NCBI RefSeq assembly: GCF_000482705.1
Contig: NZ_KI519474.1
Coordinates: forward strand, 1-64,000
Reading direction: 5' to 3'
DNA: 64,000 nt
Origin: Glycomyces arizonensis DSM 44726
GTDB lineage: Bacteria > Actinomycetota > Actinomycetes > Mycobacteriales > Micromonosporaceae
Position 1 is the stretch's first letter; each line of letters begins with the position of its first letter. Under the pieces are notes generated by a model. The model did not search any database. It saw nothing but the letters and a program-made list of their open reading frames with translations, and was not told where the DNA came from. A program made the translations under genes and the position numbers. This document shows positions 31,237 to 40,517 of the stretch, piece after piece.

Positions 31237-33306
31237 ATGGGCCCCCGATCCTCTGCCAGACGGCTGCCGCTGCTCACCCCGCCGCACCAAGGCGGGCGCG
31301 CCGCCATGACGTGCGTCTACCGCTGCGGGAACGCGTGCAGCCACCCCGTGCCGAACACGTCGGACAACCCGTACCTGAACGACCTGATCGCCCAGGCCGT
31401 CTCGCGCCGCTCGCTGCTGCGCGCCGGTGTGGTGGCCACGACCGCCGCCGGTGCCGTCGGGGCGCTCGCCGCCCCCGCTGCCGCCGACCCCTGGTGGCAC
31501 GACCACGGCCACGACGACGCGCCCCGCGGCCTGCGCTTCGAGGCGGTGCCGCCCAACACCGACGACCAGGTCACCGTGCCCTCCGGCTACCGGCCGCAGG
31601 TCGTCATCCGCTGGGGCGACCCGATCCTGGACGGCGCCCCCGAGTTCGACCCCGACGCCCAGACGCCCGAGACGCAGGCCGGGCAGTTCGGCTACAACTG
31701 CGACTACCTGGCCCTGCTCGACGCGCCGTGGGAGTGGCGCCGCCGCGTGCTCGTCGCCAACCACGAGTACACCGACGAGGAGCTGATGTTCGCCGGTTAC
31801 GACGGCGACGCCCCCACGCGCGAGCAGGTCGAGATCGCCTGGGCCGCACACGGACTCTCCGTCGTCGCGCTCGACGAGGACCGCCGCTCGGGTGACCTCA
31901 CGCCGGTCGTGGGCCACCGGCTCAACCGGCGCATCACCGCCACCACCGAATTCGAGGTCACCGGCCCCGCCGCCGGGAGTGAGCTGCTCAAGACCTCCGC
32001 CGACCCGACCGGCACCGTCGTGCTCGGCACGCTGAACAACTGCGCGGGCGGGACCACCCCGTGGGGCACGATCCTGTCCGGCGAGGAGAACTACAACCAG
32101 TACTTCGCCAACGCCGAGTCGGTCACCGACCCGCAGGCCCGGGAGCGGCTGAGCCGCTACGGGTTCGGCGGCGGCGCCACCCAGCGCAAATGGGAGCAGT
32201 TCGACCAGCGCTTCGACATCGCGGCCGAACCGAACGAGGTCAACCGGTTCGGGTGGATCGTCGAGATCGACCCGCTCGACCCCGACGCGAAGCCGCGCAA
32301 GCGCACCGCGCTGGGCCGCCTCAAGCACGAGGGCGGCGGGCCGCGCCTGACCCGCTCGGGCCGCGTGGTCGTCTACATGGGCGACGACGAGCGCTTCGAC
32401 TACTTCTACAAGTACGTCTCCGACGACAAGGTGCGGTGGGGCAGCAGCCGCTGGGCGCGGCGGCACAATGACACCCTGCTCGACGAGGGCACGCTCTACG
32501 TCGCGAAGTTCACCGGCAACAGCCCCGCCGAGGAGATCGACGGCTCGGGCGAACTGCCCTCCGATGGCGCCTTCGACGGCGCGGGGGAGTGGATCCCGCT
32601 CGCCAGCGGCGACGAGTCGTTCGTCGAGGGCATGAGCGCCGACGAGGTGTACGTCTACACGCGACTGGCGGCCGACAAGGTCGGGGCGACCAAGATGGAC
32701 CGCCCCGAGGACGTGCAGCCGCACCCGTACACCGGAACCGTCTACATCGCTCTGACGAACAACTCGCAGCGCGGCACGGACGGCAAGCCCGCCGCCGACG
32801 AGGCCAACCCGCGCAACAGCAACAAGCACGGCCAGGTCTTGGAGGTCATGGAGGAGGACAACGACCCGACGTCGCTGGAGTTCGGGTGGCGGCTGCTGCT
32901 CGTGTGCGGTGACCCCGAGGACCCCGCCACGTACTTCGCGGGCTTCCCGAAGGACCAGGTCAGCCCGATCTCCTGCCCCGACAATGTCGCCTTCGACCCG
33001 CACGGGAACCTGTGGATCTCGACCGACGGCAACGCGCTCGGCACGCACGACGGCCTGTTCGGCGTGGCGCTGGAGGGCCAGCACCGCGGCCAGGTCAAGC
33101 AGTTCCTCACCGTCCCGAACGGGGCGGAGACCTGCGGGCCGATCGTGGAGGACCGCCACGTCCTGGTGGCCGTGCAGCATCCCGGCGAGGTGGACGGCGC
33201 GAGCGTGGAGGAACCGGCCTCGGAGTGGCCGGACGGGCCGGGGAGCATCGTGCGCCCCTCGGTGGTCAACGTGACCAAAGAGGACTGCGGCCGCATCGGC
33301 CGCTGA
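31237..33306 (+). CDS. PhoX-family alkaline phosphatase (DUF839), Tat-exported
   Basis: 689 residues. ATG 31237 has GGAG upstream; the segment before the internal Met (residue 24) is conserved in actinobacterial PhoX, so the long start is kept. The region about 57-85 is a twin-arginine signal (SRRSLLRAG, hydrophobic stretch, APAAADPWW). The mature protein contains the PhoX beta-propeller with LSGEENYNQYF, GRLKHEGGG and PEDVQPHPYTGTVYIALTN. PhoX enzymes are secreted phosphomonoesterases using Ca and Fe that are induced by phosphate starvation. No Pho box was identified. Confidence 0.9.
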   Translation: MGPRSSARRLPLLTPPHQGGRAAMTCVYRCGNACSHPVPNTSDNPYLNDLIAQAVSRRSLLRAGVVATTAAGAVGALAAPAAADPWWHDHGHDDAPRGLRFEAVPPNTDDQVTVPSGYRPQVVIRWGDPILDGAPEFDPDAQTPETQAGQFGYNCDYLALLDAPWEWRRRVLVANHEYTDEELMFAGYDGDAPTREQVEIAWAAHGLSVVALDEDRRSGDLTPVVGHRLNRRITATTEFEVTGPAAGSELLKTSADPTGTVVLGTLNNCAGGTTPWGTILSGEENYNQYFANAESVTDPQARERLSRYGFGGGATQRKWEQFDQRFDIAAEPNEVNRFGWIVEIDPLDPDAKPRKRTALGRLKHEGGGPRLTRSGRVVVYMGDDERFDYFYKYVSDDKVRWGSSRWARRHNDTLLDEGTLYVAKFTGNSPAEEIDGSGELPSDGAFDGAGEWIPLASGDESFVEGMSADEVYVYTRLAADKVGATKMDRPEDVQPHPYTGTVYIALTNNSQRGTDGKPAADEANPRNSNKHGQVLEVMEEDNDPTSLEFGWRLLLVCGDPEDPATYFAGFPKDQVSPISCPDNVAFDPHGNLWISTDGNALGTHDGLFGVALEGQHRGQVKQFLTVPNGAETCGPIVEDRHVLVAVQHPGEVDGASVEEPASEWPDGPGSIVRPSVVNVTKEDCGRIGR

Positions 33307-33310
33307 CCTC

Positions 33311-33349
33311 CGGATCGGGTGCGGGGAGGCCGCCCCCGCACCCGATCCG
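33311..33349. terminator. Bidirectional terminator after the PhoX gene
   Basis: A 15-bp perfect stem (33311-33325 with 33335-33349) and a nine-base loop, between convergent genes ending at 33306 and 33357. Confidence 0.8.
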
Positions 33350-33356
33350 CTCGCGG

Positions 33357-34376
33357 TCAGCGCGTGACGGGCATGATCGCGGCCGGGTAGCGCTCGCCGG
33401 AGACCCGCTCCGGCCCGAAGGCCGCGTCCAGGTCGGCGAGCTGCTGCACGGTCAGGGCGACGTCGGCCGCGCCGAGGTTCTGCGCGAGGTGGTCGAGCGA
33501 GCGCATGCCCGGAATTGGGACGATGTCCGACCCCTGCGCCAGCACCCACGCCAGCGCCACCTGTGCGAGCGTCGCGTTCAGGGACGCGGCGATGTCGCGG
33601 ATTCGTTCCAGGAGCGGAAGGTTGGCCTCCAGGTTGCCGCCGGAGAACCGCGGGTTGGAGCGCCTGAAGTCGCCTTCGCCGAGTGCGGCCGCGCTGCTCA
33701 CCGCTCCCGTGAGGAATCCGCGGCCCAGCGGCGAGTAGGCGACCGTGGCCACGCCGCGCTCGCGGGCGACGGCGAGGACGCCGTCGTCGATGAGATTGCG
33801 AGTCCACAGTGAATATTCGCTCTGCAGTGCCGCCACCGGGTGCACGGCGCAAGCCCGGCGCAGCTGGTCCGCGCTCACCTCGCTCAGTCCGATGTGGCGG
33901 ACCTTGCCCTCCTTGACGAGCTCGGCCATCGCGCCCACGGTCTCCTCGACCGGGGTGGTGCCGTCGAGCCGGTGCGCGTAATAGAGGTCGATCACGTCCA
34001 CGCCGAGGCGGCGCAGCGAGGCCTCGCAGGCGCTGCGGGCGTACTCCGGCGAGCTGTCGTGCCAGCGGCGCCCTCCGGCGGTGTGGCGGATGGCGAACTT
34101 GGTGGCGATGACGGCGTCCTCGCGGCGGCCCTTGACGGCCCGGCCCACGAGTTCCTCGTTGTGGCCCCTGCCGTACATGTCGGCGGTGTCAAGGAGAGTG
34201 ACACCCGAGTCGAGGGCCGTGTTGATGAGGCCGATGGACGCGTCGTCGTCGGCCGCGCCGTAGTAGTCACCGCTCATCGCCATGCAGCCCAGCCCGATCG
34301 CCCCGACCAGAGGGCCATCGGTGCCGACGCGGCGGTGCGGGGCGGTCAGGAACGGCGGCTGCGGTTGTTCGTTCAT
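33357..34376 (-). CDS. Aldo/keto reductase
   Basis: 339 residues. [20 protein letters not shown] carries the catalytic Asp and Tyr; the Lys is in [10 protein letters not shown] and the His in [10 protein letters not shown]. This is the AKR13/YakC group of NADPH-dependent reductases that act on aldehydes and methylglyoxal-like compounds. The promoter region upstream (34377-34543) is full of AT-rich palindromes, so it is probably tightly regulated. Confidence 0.88.
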   Translation of the reverse strand: MNEQPQPPFLTAPHRRVGTDGPLVGAIGLGCMAMSGDYYGAADDDASIGLINTALDSGVTLLDTADMYGRGHNEELVGRAVKGRREDAVIATKFAIRHTAGGRRWHDSSPEYARSACEASLRRLGVDVIDLYYAHRLDGTTPVEETVGAMAELVKEGKVRHIGLSEVSADQLRRACAVHPVAALQSEYSLWTRNLIDDGVLAVARERGVATVAYSPLGRGFLTGAVSSAAALGEGDFRRSNPRFSGGNLEANLPLLERIRDIAASLNATLAQVALAWVLAQGSDIVPIPGMRSLDHLAQNLGAADVALTVQQLADLDAAFGPERVSGERYPAAIMPVTR

Positions 34377-34400
34377 GCGTTCTCCTCATGATAGCAGGTA

Positions 34401-34543
34401 TCTTATAAGATATAAGATATGTTATATAGGCTATAACATATACGCGACGGCTCATCTCATGGCATCGAGTATGTTATAGCCTATAATTTATAAGTTATGT
34501 GTAACGGCAGATTCCTCGCGGCAGCACGGCGTTATAAGTTATA
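34401..34543. repeat. AT-rich palindrome cluster upstream of the aldo/keto reductase
   Basis: Within 145 bp lie TCTTATAAGA (34401-34410), an inverted repeat with 10-bp arms around TAGGC (34417-34441), TTATAGCCTATAA (34474-34486) and two TTATAAGTTAT units (34489-34499 and 34532-34542). The stretch is far more AT-rich than its surroundings. TATAGGCTATA/TATAGCCTATA is also the core of the large palindrome at 58060-58126. Probably operators for a regulator encoded elsewhere. Confidence 0.55.
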
Positions 34544-34605
34544 GAAACGGTTTCCTTGCAGTAACCGCGCGCGGCGTTCACCTCGCCGTATCCGTCTCGC
34601 CGTGT

Positions 34606-35454
34606 TCACCTCGCGGTGGTGACGAATTCGGAGAAGCTCGCCTCTTGCAGCTTCAGCTGCGCGTGGATGTCCCCGCCGAGCCCGTAGAAGCCGATCGCGC
34701 CGCCGTAGTTCTGCTGGTAGCTCATCCACAGCAGCACGATGTTGACGATCCGCTCGGGTCCCGGCGCGCCCGGTGCGGGGAACGGGTTCGGCAGCTTCGC
34801 GTGGTACTGCGCGTTCCCGCGCCGGTCGGTCATGAACACGTTCGGGATCCCGAGCGGGCCGGGCCGGTGCGGGCCCATCGGCGCGGGGGCGAGGTCGTAG
34901 GTGCGCAGCGACATCACCGTGTACATGCTCTGCGGGATCAGGCCGGTGAACTCGAAGGCGAACTCGGCCTCGTGCCCGGCGCCGGCGAGCGAGACGTCGA
35001 GCCCGCCCTCGGCCTGCACCCACTGGCCGAGGGTGATCGGCTCGTCGACGCGCCGCCCGTCCTCGGGCCGCAGGTCGGGGATCGGCACCCGGTGGAACGG
35101 GTAGCTCGGCCGCTCGACCTCGTGCGCGTCCGGGCGCTGCTCGGGCGCGAACAGCATCGGGTAGTTGTTGACCGGGAGCGGCAGCGGCAGCGTGTGCAGG
35201 ACGGTGTCGCTGTCGCGCTGGCCGAGCCGCTCGGGCAGCTCGCGGACGATCGTGTAAGGCACGTTCCGCCCGTGCGGCGGCACCTCGCTCTTGGAGGAGA
35301 CGATCGCCCGCCCCCAGCTGGTGCGCACGCCGTCCGGCGAGGGCCGGTTGACCATGCCGATGACGATGAAGTCGCCGTTGCCGTCCATGACCTCGCTGGG
35401 CGGATAGGTGGGGCCCTGCGTCGTCAGGCTCAGCTCGTAACTCTGCTTCCGCAT
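34606..35454 (-). CDS. Unknown protein of the ACP-ligase cluster
   Basis: 282 residues, no signal or membrane segment. It has a mostly beta-looking sequence (FIVIGMVNRPSPDGVRTSWG; AEFAFEFTGLIPQSMYTVMS) and a C-terminal segment VNIVLLWMSYQQNYGGAIGF. Family not recognised. It starts two bases after the stop of the gene upstream and is the last gene of the leftward series. Could be a tailoring enzyme or a binding protein for the product. Confidence 0.7.
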   Translation of the reverse strand: MRKQSYELSLTTQGPTYPPSEVMDGNGDFIVIGMVNRPSPDGVRTSWGRAIVSSKSEVPPHGRNVPYTIVRELPERLGQRDSDTVLHTLPLPLPVNNYPMLFAPEQRPDAHEVERPSYPFHRVPIPDLRPEDGRRVDEPITLGQWVQAEGGLDVSLAGAGHEAEFAFEFTGLIPQSMYTVMSLRTYDLAPAPMGPHRPGPLGIPNVFMTDRRGNAQYHAKLPNPFPAPGAPGPERIVNIVLLWMSYQQNYGGAIGFYGLGGDIHAQLKLQEASFSEFVTTAR

Positions 35455-35456
35455 GG

Positions 35457-36083
35457 TCAGGACCCGATGCGGGCGTAGGTCTCCAGGAACAGGCCCGCGT
35501 CGCCGCCGATGTCGGTGACGATGAAGTTCTCCCTGGCCTGCACGAGGATCGCCTCGTAGGCGGGGGTCCGGTACACGGCATTGTGGACTTCGGGTTCGCA
35601 GGAGAACCCGGCCACGAACAGCACGCCCGGGTCGGCGCCGAGCAGCGAGTGGTAGGCCAGGAAGACCTCGGAGGCGTCGGAGGCGCGCACGATCTCGAAG
35701 ATGGTGCGCTCGCGCCACGCGCGGTAGTCCTCGAACACCGGCGGCCTCACCTCGACGCGCCGCAGTTGGAGGTACGGGCTGTCGGGGAACGGGGCGTCCG
35801 TCGGCCGGGGCGCCTCGACGAACTCGTGGACCTGGCGCCGGAAGTCGCCCGCCAGTCGCGGCGCGAGCGCTTGCCACTGGGCCGCCCACAGAGGACGCAG
35901 CCCGTCGAGTTCGGCCAGGCCGTTCGCGGCCCGCACTTCGAGCAGGACCGGGCGCTCCAGCGACCGGTAGAGCAGGGCGTCGCCGCCGTGCTCGGCGTTG
36001 ACCTGCTCCCAGGCCTTGGCGGTCTGGTCGACGGCGTCGGGCTGGACGGGGAGCTGGGTGACCAGGAGTAGCTGAGAGGACAT
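35457..36083 (-). CDS. Unknown protein, probable double dimeric alpha/beta barrel
   Basis: 208 residues from ATG 36083 with GAAAGG upstream. Two similar halves can be seen: LLLVTQLPVQPDAVDQTAKA through LEVRAANGL (first ABM-like unit) and LQLRRVEVRPPVFEDYRAW through LFVAGFSCEP (second). Such ferredoxin-fold units (ABM, EthD, NIPSNAP) often form small monooxygenases or cyclases in natural product pathways. The assignment is from pattern only. Confidence 0.6.
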   Translation of the reverse strand: MSSQLLLVTQLPVQPDAVDQTAKAWEQVNAEHGGDALLYRSLERPVLLEVRAANGLAELDGLRPLWAAQWQALAPRLAGDFRRQVHEFVEAPRPTDAPFPDSPYLQLRRVEVRPPVFEDYRAWRERTIFEIVRASDASEVFLAYHSLLGADPGVLFVAGFSCEPEVHNAVYRTPAYEAILVQARENFIVTDIGGDAGLFLETYARIGS

Positions 36084-36185
36084 GGTGGTGCCTTTCTTCG
36101 AAGGGGGACGACTGAGCGGTGATGAGGGCGCGCCGCAGACCCGCCGGACTGCGGCGCAAGGCAACGTGAACGGCGGCGGCCGGGT

Positions 36186-36500
36186 CTAGGGGCTTGTGGG
36201 AAATTGCACCGACGCGTTGGCGGACTGCCGGAAGGCGTGGATGCGCACCTCCCGCCACACGCCGCCGCTGCGGAACGGATCCGCCTCGATCCACCGTTCG
36301 GCGGCGTCTCGGTCGGCGACGTCGATGATGAACAGGCTCCCCAGGCCGCGCTCGCCGTCGTCGGACAGCAGCGGCCCGCAGACCAGCGGCCTGGGGGAGG
36401 CGGTGCGCAGGCGGGCCGAGTGCTCGGCCCCCAACTTGGCGCGGCGCTCGGCCGCGTCGTCGCCGTCGAGGCAGTGGAGGGCGAACAGCACCGGCCTCAC
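36186..36500 (-). CDS. YciI-related protein
   Basis: 104 residues from a GTG at 36500 that overlaps the stop of the AfsA-like gene (GTGA). VLFALHCLDGDDAAERRAK, HSARL and LFIIDVADRDAAERWIEADPF are typical of the YciI family, a dimeric alpha/beta barrel with a His-Asp pair. Some members are hydrolytic or dehalogenating enzymes, but here it likely assists the pathway chemistry. Confidence 0.75.
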   Translation of the reverse strand: MRPVLFALHCLDGDDAAERRAKLGAEHSARLRTASPRPLVCGPLLSDDGERGLGSLFIIDVADRDAAERWIEADPFRSGGVWREVRIHAFRQSANASVQFPTSP

Positions 36501-37276
36501 GCCCCCACCGCGGGGGCGACCGGCTCCAGCGCCGTCGCCTCCCGCAGCGTCTGACGGGCGGCCATGACCTCCTGCTTGGCCGCGAACACCTCCGGGATCA
36601 CGCGGATCTCCGCCTCGAAGCGGGCGGCGACGCGCCCGGCCTGGTGGATCTCCACAGTGCAGCCGATGACGTGGCCCACCGGCCCCTCGTCGTGGCGGAC
36701 CAGCCGGTACTCCAGGTGCGCCGGGAGCGGGAAGACGAAGTTCAGGAACATCGAGTTGACGTGGGCGATGACGAACCGGGTGGCCGGCTCGGCGGCGATC
36801 AGGAACCGCTCGGTGACGGCCGTCCACGTCTGCCGTGCCGCCTCCAGCAGCGTCACGGCCGGGATGTGGAGGCCGGTGAGGTGGTCTTCGAGGACCTCGA
36901 CGCGCTCGTCGAGCACCAGCGCGGCCCGGTACCGGTCGGCGCCCGCCTGCTCGATATCTCCGATGAGGACGTTCTTGTCGTGGGCCTTGTGGGTCACTGC
37001 GCGTCCCACCGGCTCCGGAGCGCGCCCCTGCGCGGCGAGCACGCAGCGGCCCTCGTCGGCCAGGCGGTTGAGCTCGGCGATCTGCTCGCCGGTGAGGCCT
37101 TGGCCGACGGTGATCCGCGGCGGCCCCTCGTCGTGCTCGCCGTGCTCACCGTGCAGCGACTTGAGCAGTGCGGAGACGCCGATGGTGCCCGGCTGTGCGA
37201 GGAACGCCTCGAACCGGTCGCCGACGACCATGACCGGCCGGTCCTGCGCGGTTTTGTCCACAGTGGCGGTGCTCAT
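36497..37276 (-). CDS. AfsA-like double-hotdog protein
   Basis: 259 residues. Two AfsA-type hotdog units can be made out. The first (about 92-155) has THKAHDKNVLIGD, a run of strands, and VTLLEAARQ with Glu145; the second (about 165-255) has FVFPLPAHLEYRLV and VARFEAEIRVIPEV. AfsA/ScbA enzymes join a beta-ketoacyl-ACP to dihydroxyacetone phosphate in gamma-butyrolactone signal synthesis; relatives act in other small-molecule clusters. Here it is coupled (ATGA) to a stand-alone ACP gene, so its acyl donor may be that ACP. Exact reaction unknown. Confidence 0.75.
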   Translation of the reverse strand: MSTATVDKTAQDRPVMVVGDRFEAFLAQPGTIGVSALLKSLHGEHGEHDEGPPRITVGQGLTGEQIAELNRLADEGRCVLAAQGRAPEPVGRAVTHKAHDKNVLIGDIEQAGADRYRAALVLDERVEVLEDHLTGLHIPAVTLLEAARQTWTAVTERFLIAAEPATRFVIAHVNSMFLNFVFPLPAHLEYRLVRHDEGPVGHVIGCTVEIHQAGRVAARFEAEIRVIPEVFAAKQEVMAARQTLREATALEPVAPAVGA

Positions 37277-37560
37277 GCGCGCACCTCCGCTTCGCCGGAG
37301 GCCTTGGCGTAGGCGTCGGCGAGCGCGCCGACCGTGCGGACGTCGGCGATCACCAGCTCGCCGTCGCCGAACGGGTCGACGCCGAGTTCGAGTTCGAGCT
37401 GGATGAGCAGGCGGGCGAGCAGCAGCGAATTGAGCCCGACGGCGTTCAGCGCGTCGGCCCCGGTGATCTCGCCGTGCTCGGTCCCCGCCTCGTCGAGCAG
37501 GTCGGTGATGTAGTTGCACACGGTGGTCAGGATCTCGAGATTATCCAAATTGTCTAGCAT
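37273..37560 (-). CDS. Stand-alone acyl carrier protein
   Basis: 95 residues. The four-helix ACP pattern is clear, with the phosphopantetheine Ser in GLNSLLL (Ser45) and LEVDPF-like helix III region (ELGVDPFGDGELVIADVRTVG). Coupled to the AfsA-like gene downstream (ATGA) and overlapping the SDR stop upstream. It is not the fatty-acid-synthesis ACP by context; it should be loaded by the ligase at 38288 after activation by the transferase at 39771. Confidence 0.9.
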   Translation of the reverse strand: MLDNLDNLEILTTVCNYITDLLDEAGTEHGEITGADALNAVGLNSLLLARLLIQLELELGVDPFGDGELVIADVRTVGALADAYAKASGEAEVRA

Positions 37561-38291
37561 GTGATTCCTCCGTCGACGACGATGGTCTGGCCGGTGATGA
37601 ACGAGGCGCCGGACGAGATGACGAACAGGACGGTGTCCGCGATCTCCTCGATGCCCGCGAGGCGCCCCAGCGGGGTGCGCCGCCTGATGCGCTCGCGGTT
37701 CTCCGCGGTCACGCCGGCGGTCATGCCGCTGTCGAAGAAGCCCGGGATCACCGAGTTGACGCGGATGTTCAGCGGCCCCAGCTCGCGCGCGAGGCTGCGG
37801 CTGAAGCCGTCGAGCCCGGCCTTGGCGGCCGAGTAGACCGCCACGCCCCGGTAGCCGCGGATGGCGTTGATCGAAGAGACGTTCACGATCTGCCCACTGC
37901 GCCGGACGCTCATGACCTTCGCGCACGCCTGCGTCAGCGCGATGGGCGCCGCGAGGTTCTGCGCGATGAGCGCGTCCAGGCGCCCGTCCGGGACGGTGAG
38001 GAACAGCTCCTGGTCGGTCAGGACGGCGGCGTTGTTGACCAGGAGGTCGATCCGGCCGAAGCGGCGCGTCGCCGCGGCCGCGTACGCGCGCAGCCCCGCC
38101 CGGTCGCCCAGATCGACCGGCGCCCACAGGAAGTCCTCGGGGCGCTCCGCCGCGGTCTGCTCGGTGAACTCACTGGGCTTCCGGCTGAACGTGGCCACCT
38201 TCCAGCCGTCGCCGAGCAGCCGCTCCACCAGGAGCCGCCCGAGCCCGCGGCTGCCGCCGCTGACCACGGCCACGCGTCCGGCGGCGCTCAC
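37554..38291 (-). CDS. FabG-like short-chain reductase
   Basis: 245 residues from a GTG at 38291 overlapping the ligase stop (GTGA). SGGSRGLGRLL is the cofactor motif, LVNNAAVL follows, the catalytic residues are Ser in NVSSINA and YSAAK, and the C-terminus has SSGASFITGQTIVVDGG as in 3-oxoacyl-ACP reductases. In the cluster it would reduce a keto group of an ACP-bound intermediate. Confidence 0.88.
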   Translation of the reverse strand: MSAAGRVAVVSGGSRGLGRLLVERLLGDGWKVATFSRKPSEFTEQTAAERPEDFLWAPVDLGDRAGLRAYAAAATRRFGRIDLLVNNAAVLTDQELFLTVPDGRLDALIAQNLAAPIALTQACAKVMSVRRSGQIVNVSSINAIRGYRGVAVYSAAKAGLDGFSRSLARELGPLNIRVNSVIPGFFDSGMTAGVTAENRERIRRRTPLGRLAGIEEIADTVLFVISSGASFITGQTIVVDGGITC

Positions 38292-39637
38292 GACGCACTC
38301 CGGATCTTCTTGAAGCGGTCCGAGTGCTGCCGCGCGGTGGAGACCTCCACGACCGCTGGGACCTTGAACGCCTCCAGGCGCCGGGAGCAGTGGGCGCGCA
38401 CGCGCCGCTGCACCGAGCGGTGGTCCTCGGCCACGTCCGGCCCGAGCAGCACCGTGGCCTTGACGACCATCCCGGTCACATGGCTCGGATGACCGCTCAC
38501 GGTGGCCTCGGCGATGCCCGGGACCTCCAGGACCGCGCTCTCGACCTCGCTGGGGTAGACCTTCTCGCCGCCGACGTTGATGATCTCGGAGCGGCGGCCG
38601 AGGATCCTCAGCCATTCGCCGTCGGTCTCGACCACGTCCTGGGTGTTGAAGAAGCCGTCGGCGTCGAACGGCGCCTCGGCGTTGAGGTAGCCGAGCATCG
38701 CCATGTCCGAGCGGATCCACAGGATGTCGTCGATGATCTTGTGCTCGAACCCGGCGTCGCCCAGCTTGACCCACAGCGTGTCGTCGCCGCGGGACTTGGT
38801 CGGCAGGATGCCGAGCTCGGACAGGCCGTACGTCTGCTTGAGCCGCGCGCCGGGGAGGTCGCGGGCCAGCCGGGTGAGGGTCCGGATCGGCATCGGCTCG
38901 GTCCCGTAGGTGACCAGCCGCAGCGAGGAGCAGTCGAACCGTTCGAGCACGCCGGAGATGAGGACCATGTTGAGGAAGGTCGGCGTCGTGGGCAGCACCT
39001 CGACGCGGTGGCGCTCGACGGCGGCGAAGACGGTCTCGGGGCTGCGGTCGGCGACGGTGACCACGGTGCCGCCCTGGACGAGCGTGTGCAGGAGCGTGTT
39101 GATGCCGCCGATGTGGTCCAGGCTCAGGAAGGACAGGATGCGGTTGGCGCGGCCGCCCGCGGTGTACCGGTCGAGGGCCTTCTGGAAGTCGAGGACGGAG
39201 GCCTTGCTGCGGCCGGTGGTGCCGGAACTGAAGAGCACCAGGCCGGGGCGGTCGGCGTCGCGCAGTTCGCGGTAGAGCGGATGCGCCGCCTTCGTTCCGG
39301 TGCGCACGACGTCGCCGGGGCCGGTCTCGTCGGCGGTGACGGCGATCTCGACCTCGGCCACCTCGAAGAACTCGGCGCGCTTGGCGGCCGGGAGGGCACT
39401 GAGCGGCACGGCCACCACGCGGCGCTCGATGAGCGCGAGCAGGCCGGCGCACAGCTGCGGCGAGTAGGCCCCTTCGAGGGCGACGACGCGGCCGGGGTCG
39501 ATGTGGTGCTCGTCGAGGAACACGCGCCAGTCGGCGACCATGTCGACGAGCTGCCGGTAGGTGCAGGTGCGGCCGTGGAACACGACGGCCTCGCCGTCGC
39601 CGTGCTTCTCCAACTGCTCGATGATGGTCATGCTCAT
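38288..39637 (-). CDS. AMP-forming acyl/aryl acid ligase
   Basis: 449 residues, GGGAGG before the ATG. ANL-superfamily motifs: P-loop SSGTTGRSKA (about 137-146), TYGLSELG, GFFNTQDVVETDGEWLRILG, INVGGEKVYPSEVE and the C-terminal catalytic Lys in DRFKKIR. It is short for the family (most are 500-550), with a compact N-terminal half. It should adenylate a free acid and pass it to CoA or, by context, to the stand-alone ACP. First core gene of the tightly overlapping series. Confidence 0.88.
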   Translation of the reverse strand: MSMTIIEQLEKHGDGEAVVFHGRTCTYRQLVDMVADWRVFLDEHHIDPGRVVALEGAYSPQLCAGLLALIERRVVAVPLSALPAAKRAEFFEVAEVEIAVTADETGPGDVVRTGTKAAHPLYRELRDADRPGLVLFSSGTTGRSKASVLDFQKALDRYTAGGRANRILSFLSLDHIGGINTLLHTLVQGGTVVTVADRSPETVFAAVERHRVEVLPTTPTFLNMVLISGVLERFDCSSLRLVTYGTEPMPIRTLTRLARDLPGARLKQTYGLSELGILPTKSRGDDTLWVKLGDAGFEHKIIDDILWIRSDMAMLGYLNAEAPFDADGFFNTQDVVETDGEWLRILGRRSEIINVGGEKVYPSEVESAVLEVPGIAEATVSGHPSHVTGMVVKATVLLGPDVAEDHRSVQRRVRAHCSRRLEAFKVPAVVEVSTARQHSDRFKKIRSAS

Positions 39638-39770
39638 GCGGCCTCCCGGGAAAGGACTTCAGGGGTGTTCCTGCTGCGACGCTCTACCGGCCCCGAGGAA
39701 TGCACTTCCGTTGCGATGGAATGTGATGTCCGGACCGTTCGAGTGCCGTCTGTGAGAAGCCTAAGCACCG

Positions 39771-40496
39771 CTATTGTGGATCACAAGCTCCACTTTCAGG
39801 CAGCGCATATGGTGTATCCGCAAGGGCATACCCGTTCATGGGCACAGAAGTTGACTGTCCGGCGATCACCGAGGTGACCATGATGCGGCCGTCGGTGTGC
39901 CAACGGCCTTGGAAGACGGGAGACAGCGCTTTGCCGGTTTCATGACAGGGCACTCGTACATCCACTGTAAACTTTCCATCGTGTTCCGGCCCGATGCGCG
40001 CGTCGTGGAATCCGAGCCAGCGGCCGGTCAGCGGGAACCACGCCTTGTAGAGCGATTCCTTGGCGCTGAAGATCAGCGTCTCCCAGTGGACGCCCGCGCC
40101 CAGGCGCCGCACGTGCGCCCGCTCCTCGGGCAGCAGCACCGTCTCCACCAGTTCGGGCGGGAGCGGGCGGTGCTCCTCGGCGTCGATGCCGATGCCCTGG
40201 ATCCGGCCCCGGCGGGCCGCCGCGGCGGCCCGGTACCCGCGGCAATGGGTGATGCTGCCGACGATGCCGTCCGGCCACAGCGGTTCGCCATGCGCCCCGG
40301 AGGGGATGGCGATGTCCGGCACGCCGAGCCGCGCGAGCGCCAGGCGGCCGCAGCGCCGCCCGGTGGTGAACTCCAGGCGGCGCGCGTCCACCGCGCCGCG
40401 GAGGCGGTCCTCCTCCTCGGGAAAGAGGACCGCCTCGGCGGTGTCGTGCGCGGTCCAGGCGGTGGCGACGGCGTCAGGCAGGAGACGCTCGATCAC
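39771..40496 (-). CDS. 4'-phosphopantetheinyl transferase, Sfp type
   Basis: 241 residues, the Sfp size. Metal and substrate motifs are GIDAE (near 103-107) and FSAKESLYKAWFPL (about 143-156), with SITHCRGY upstream. It transfers the phosphopantetheine arm from CoA to carrier proteins, here most simply the ACP at 37273. It lies 133 bp upstream of the ligase gene and 21 bp downstream of the exporter gene. Confidence 0.9.
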   Translation of the reverse strand: MIERLLPDAVATAWTAHDTAEAVLFPEEEDRLRGAVDARRLEFTTGRRCGRLALARLGVPDIAIPSGAHGEPLWPDGIVGSITHCRGYRAAAAARRGRIQGIGIDAEEHRPLPPELVETVLLPEERAHVRRLGAGVHWETLIFSAKESLYKAWFPLTGRWLGFHDARIGPEHDGKFTVDVRVPCHETGKALSPVFQGRWHTDGRIMVTSVIAGQSTSVPMNGYALADTPYALPESGACDPQ

Positions 40497-40517
40497 CTCG
40501 GCCCTCGCCGCACCCGC

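Noticed and set aside
31060-33852. 930-codon minus-strand open frame
   Set aside because: Runs antisense through the PhoX gene and an intergenic terminator; low-complexity Arg/Ala/Val composition typical of a GC-rich shadow frame.
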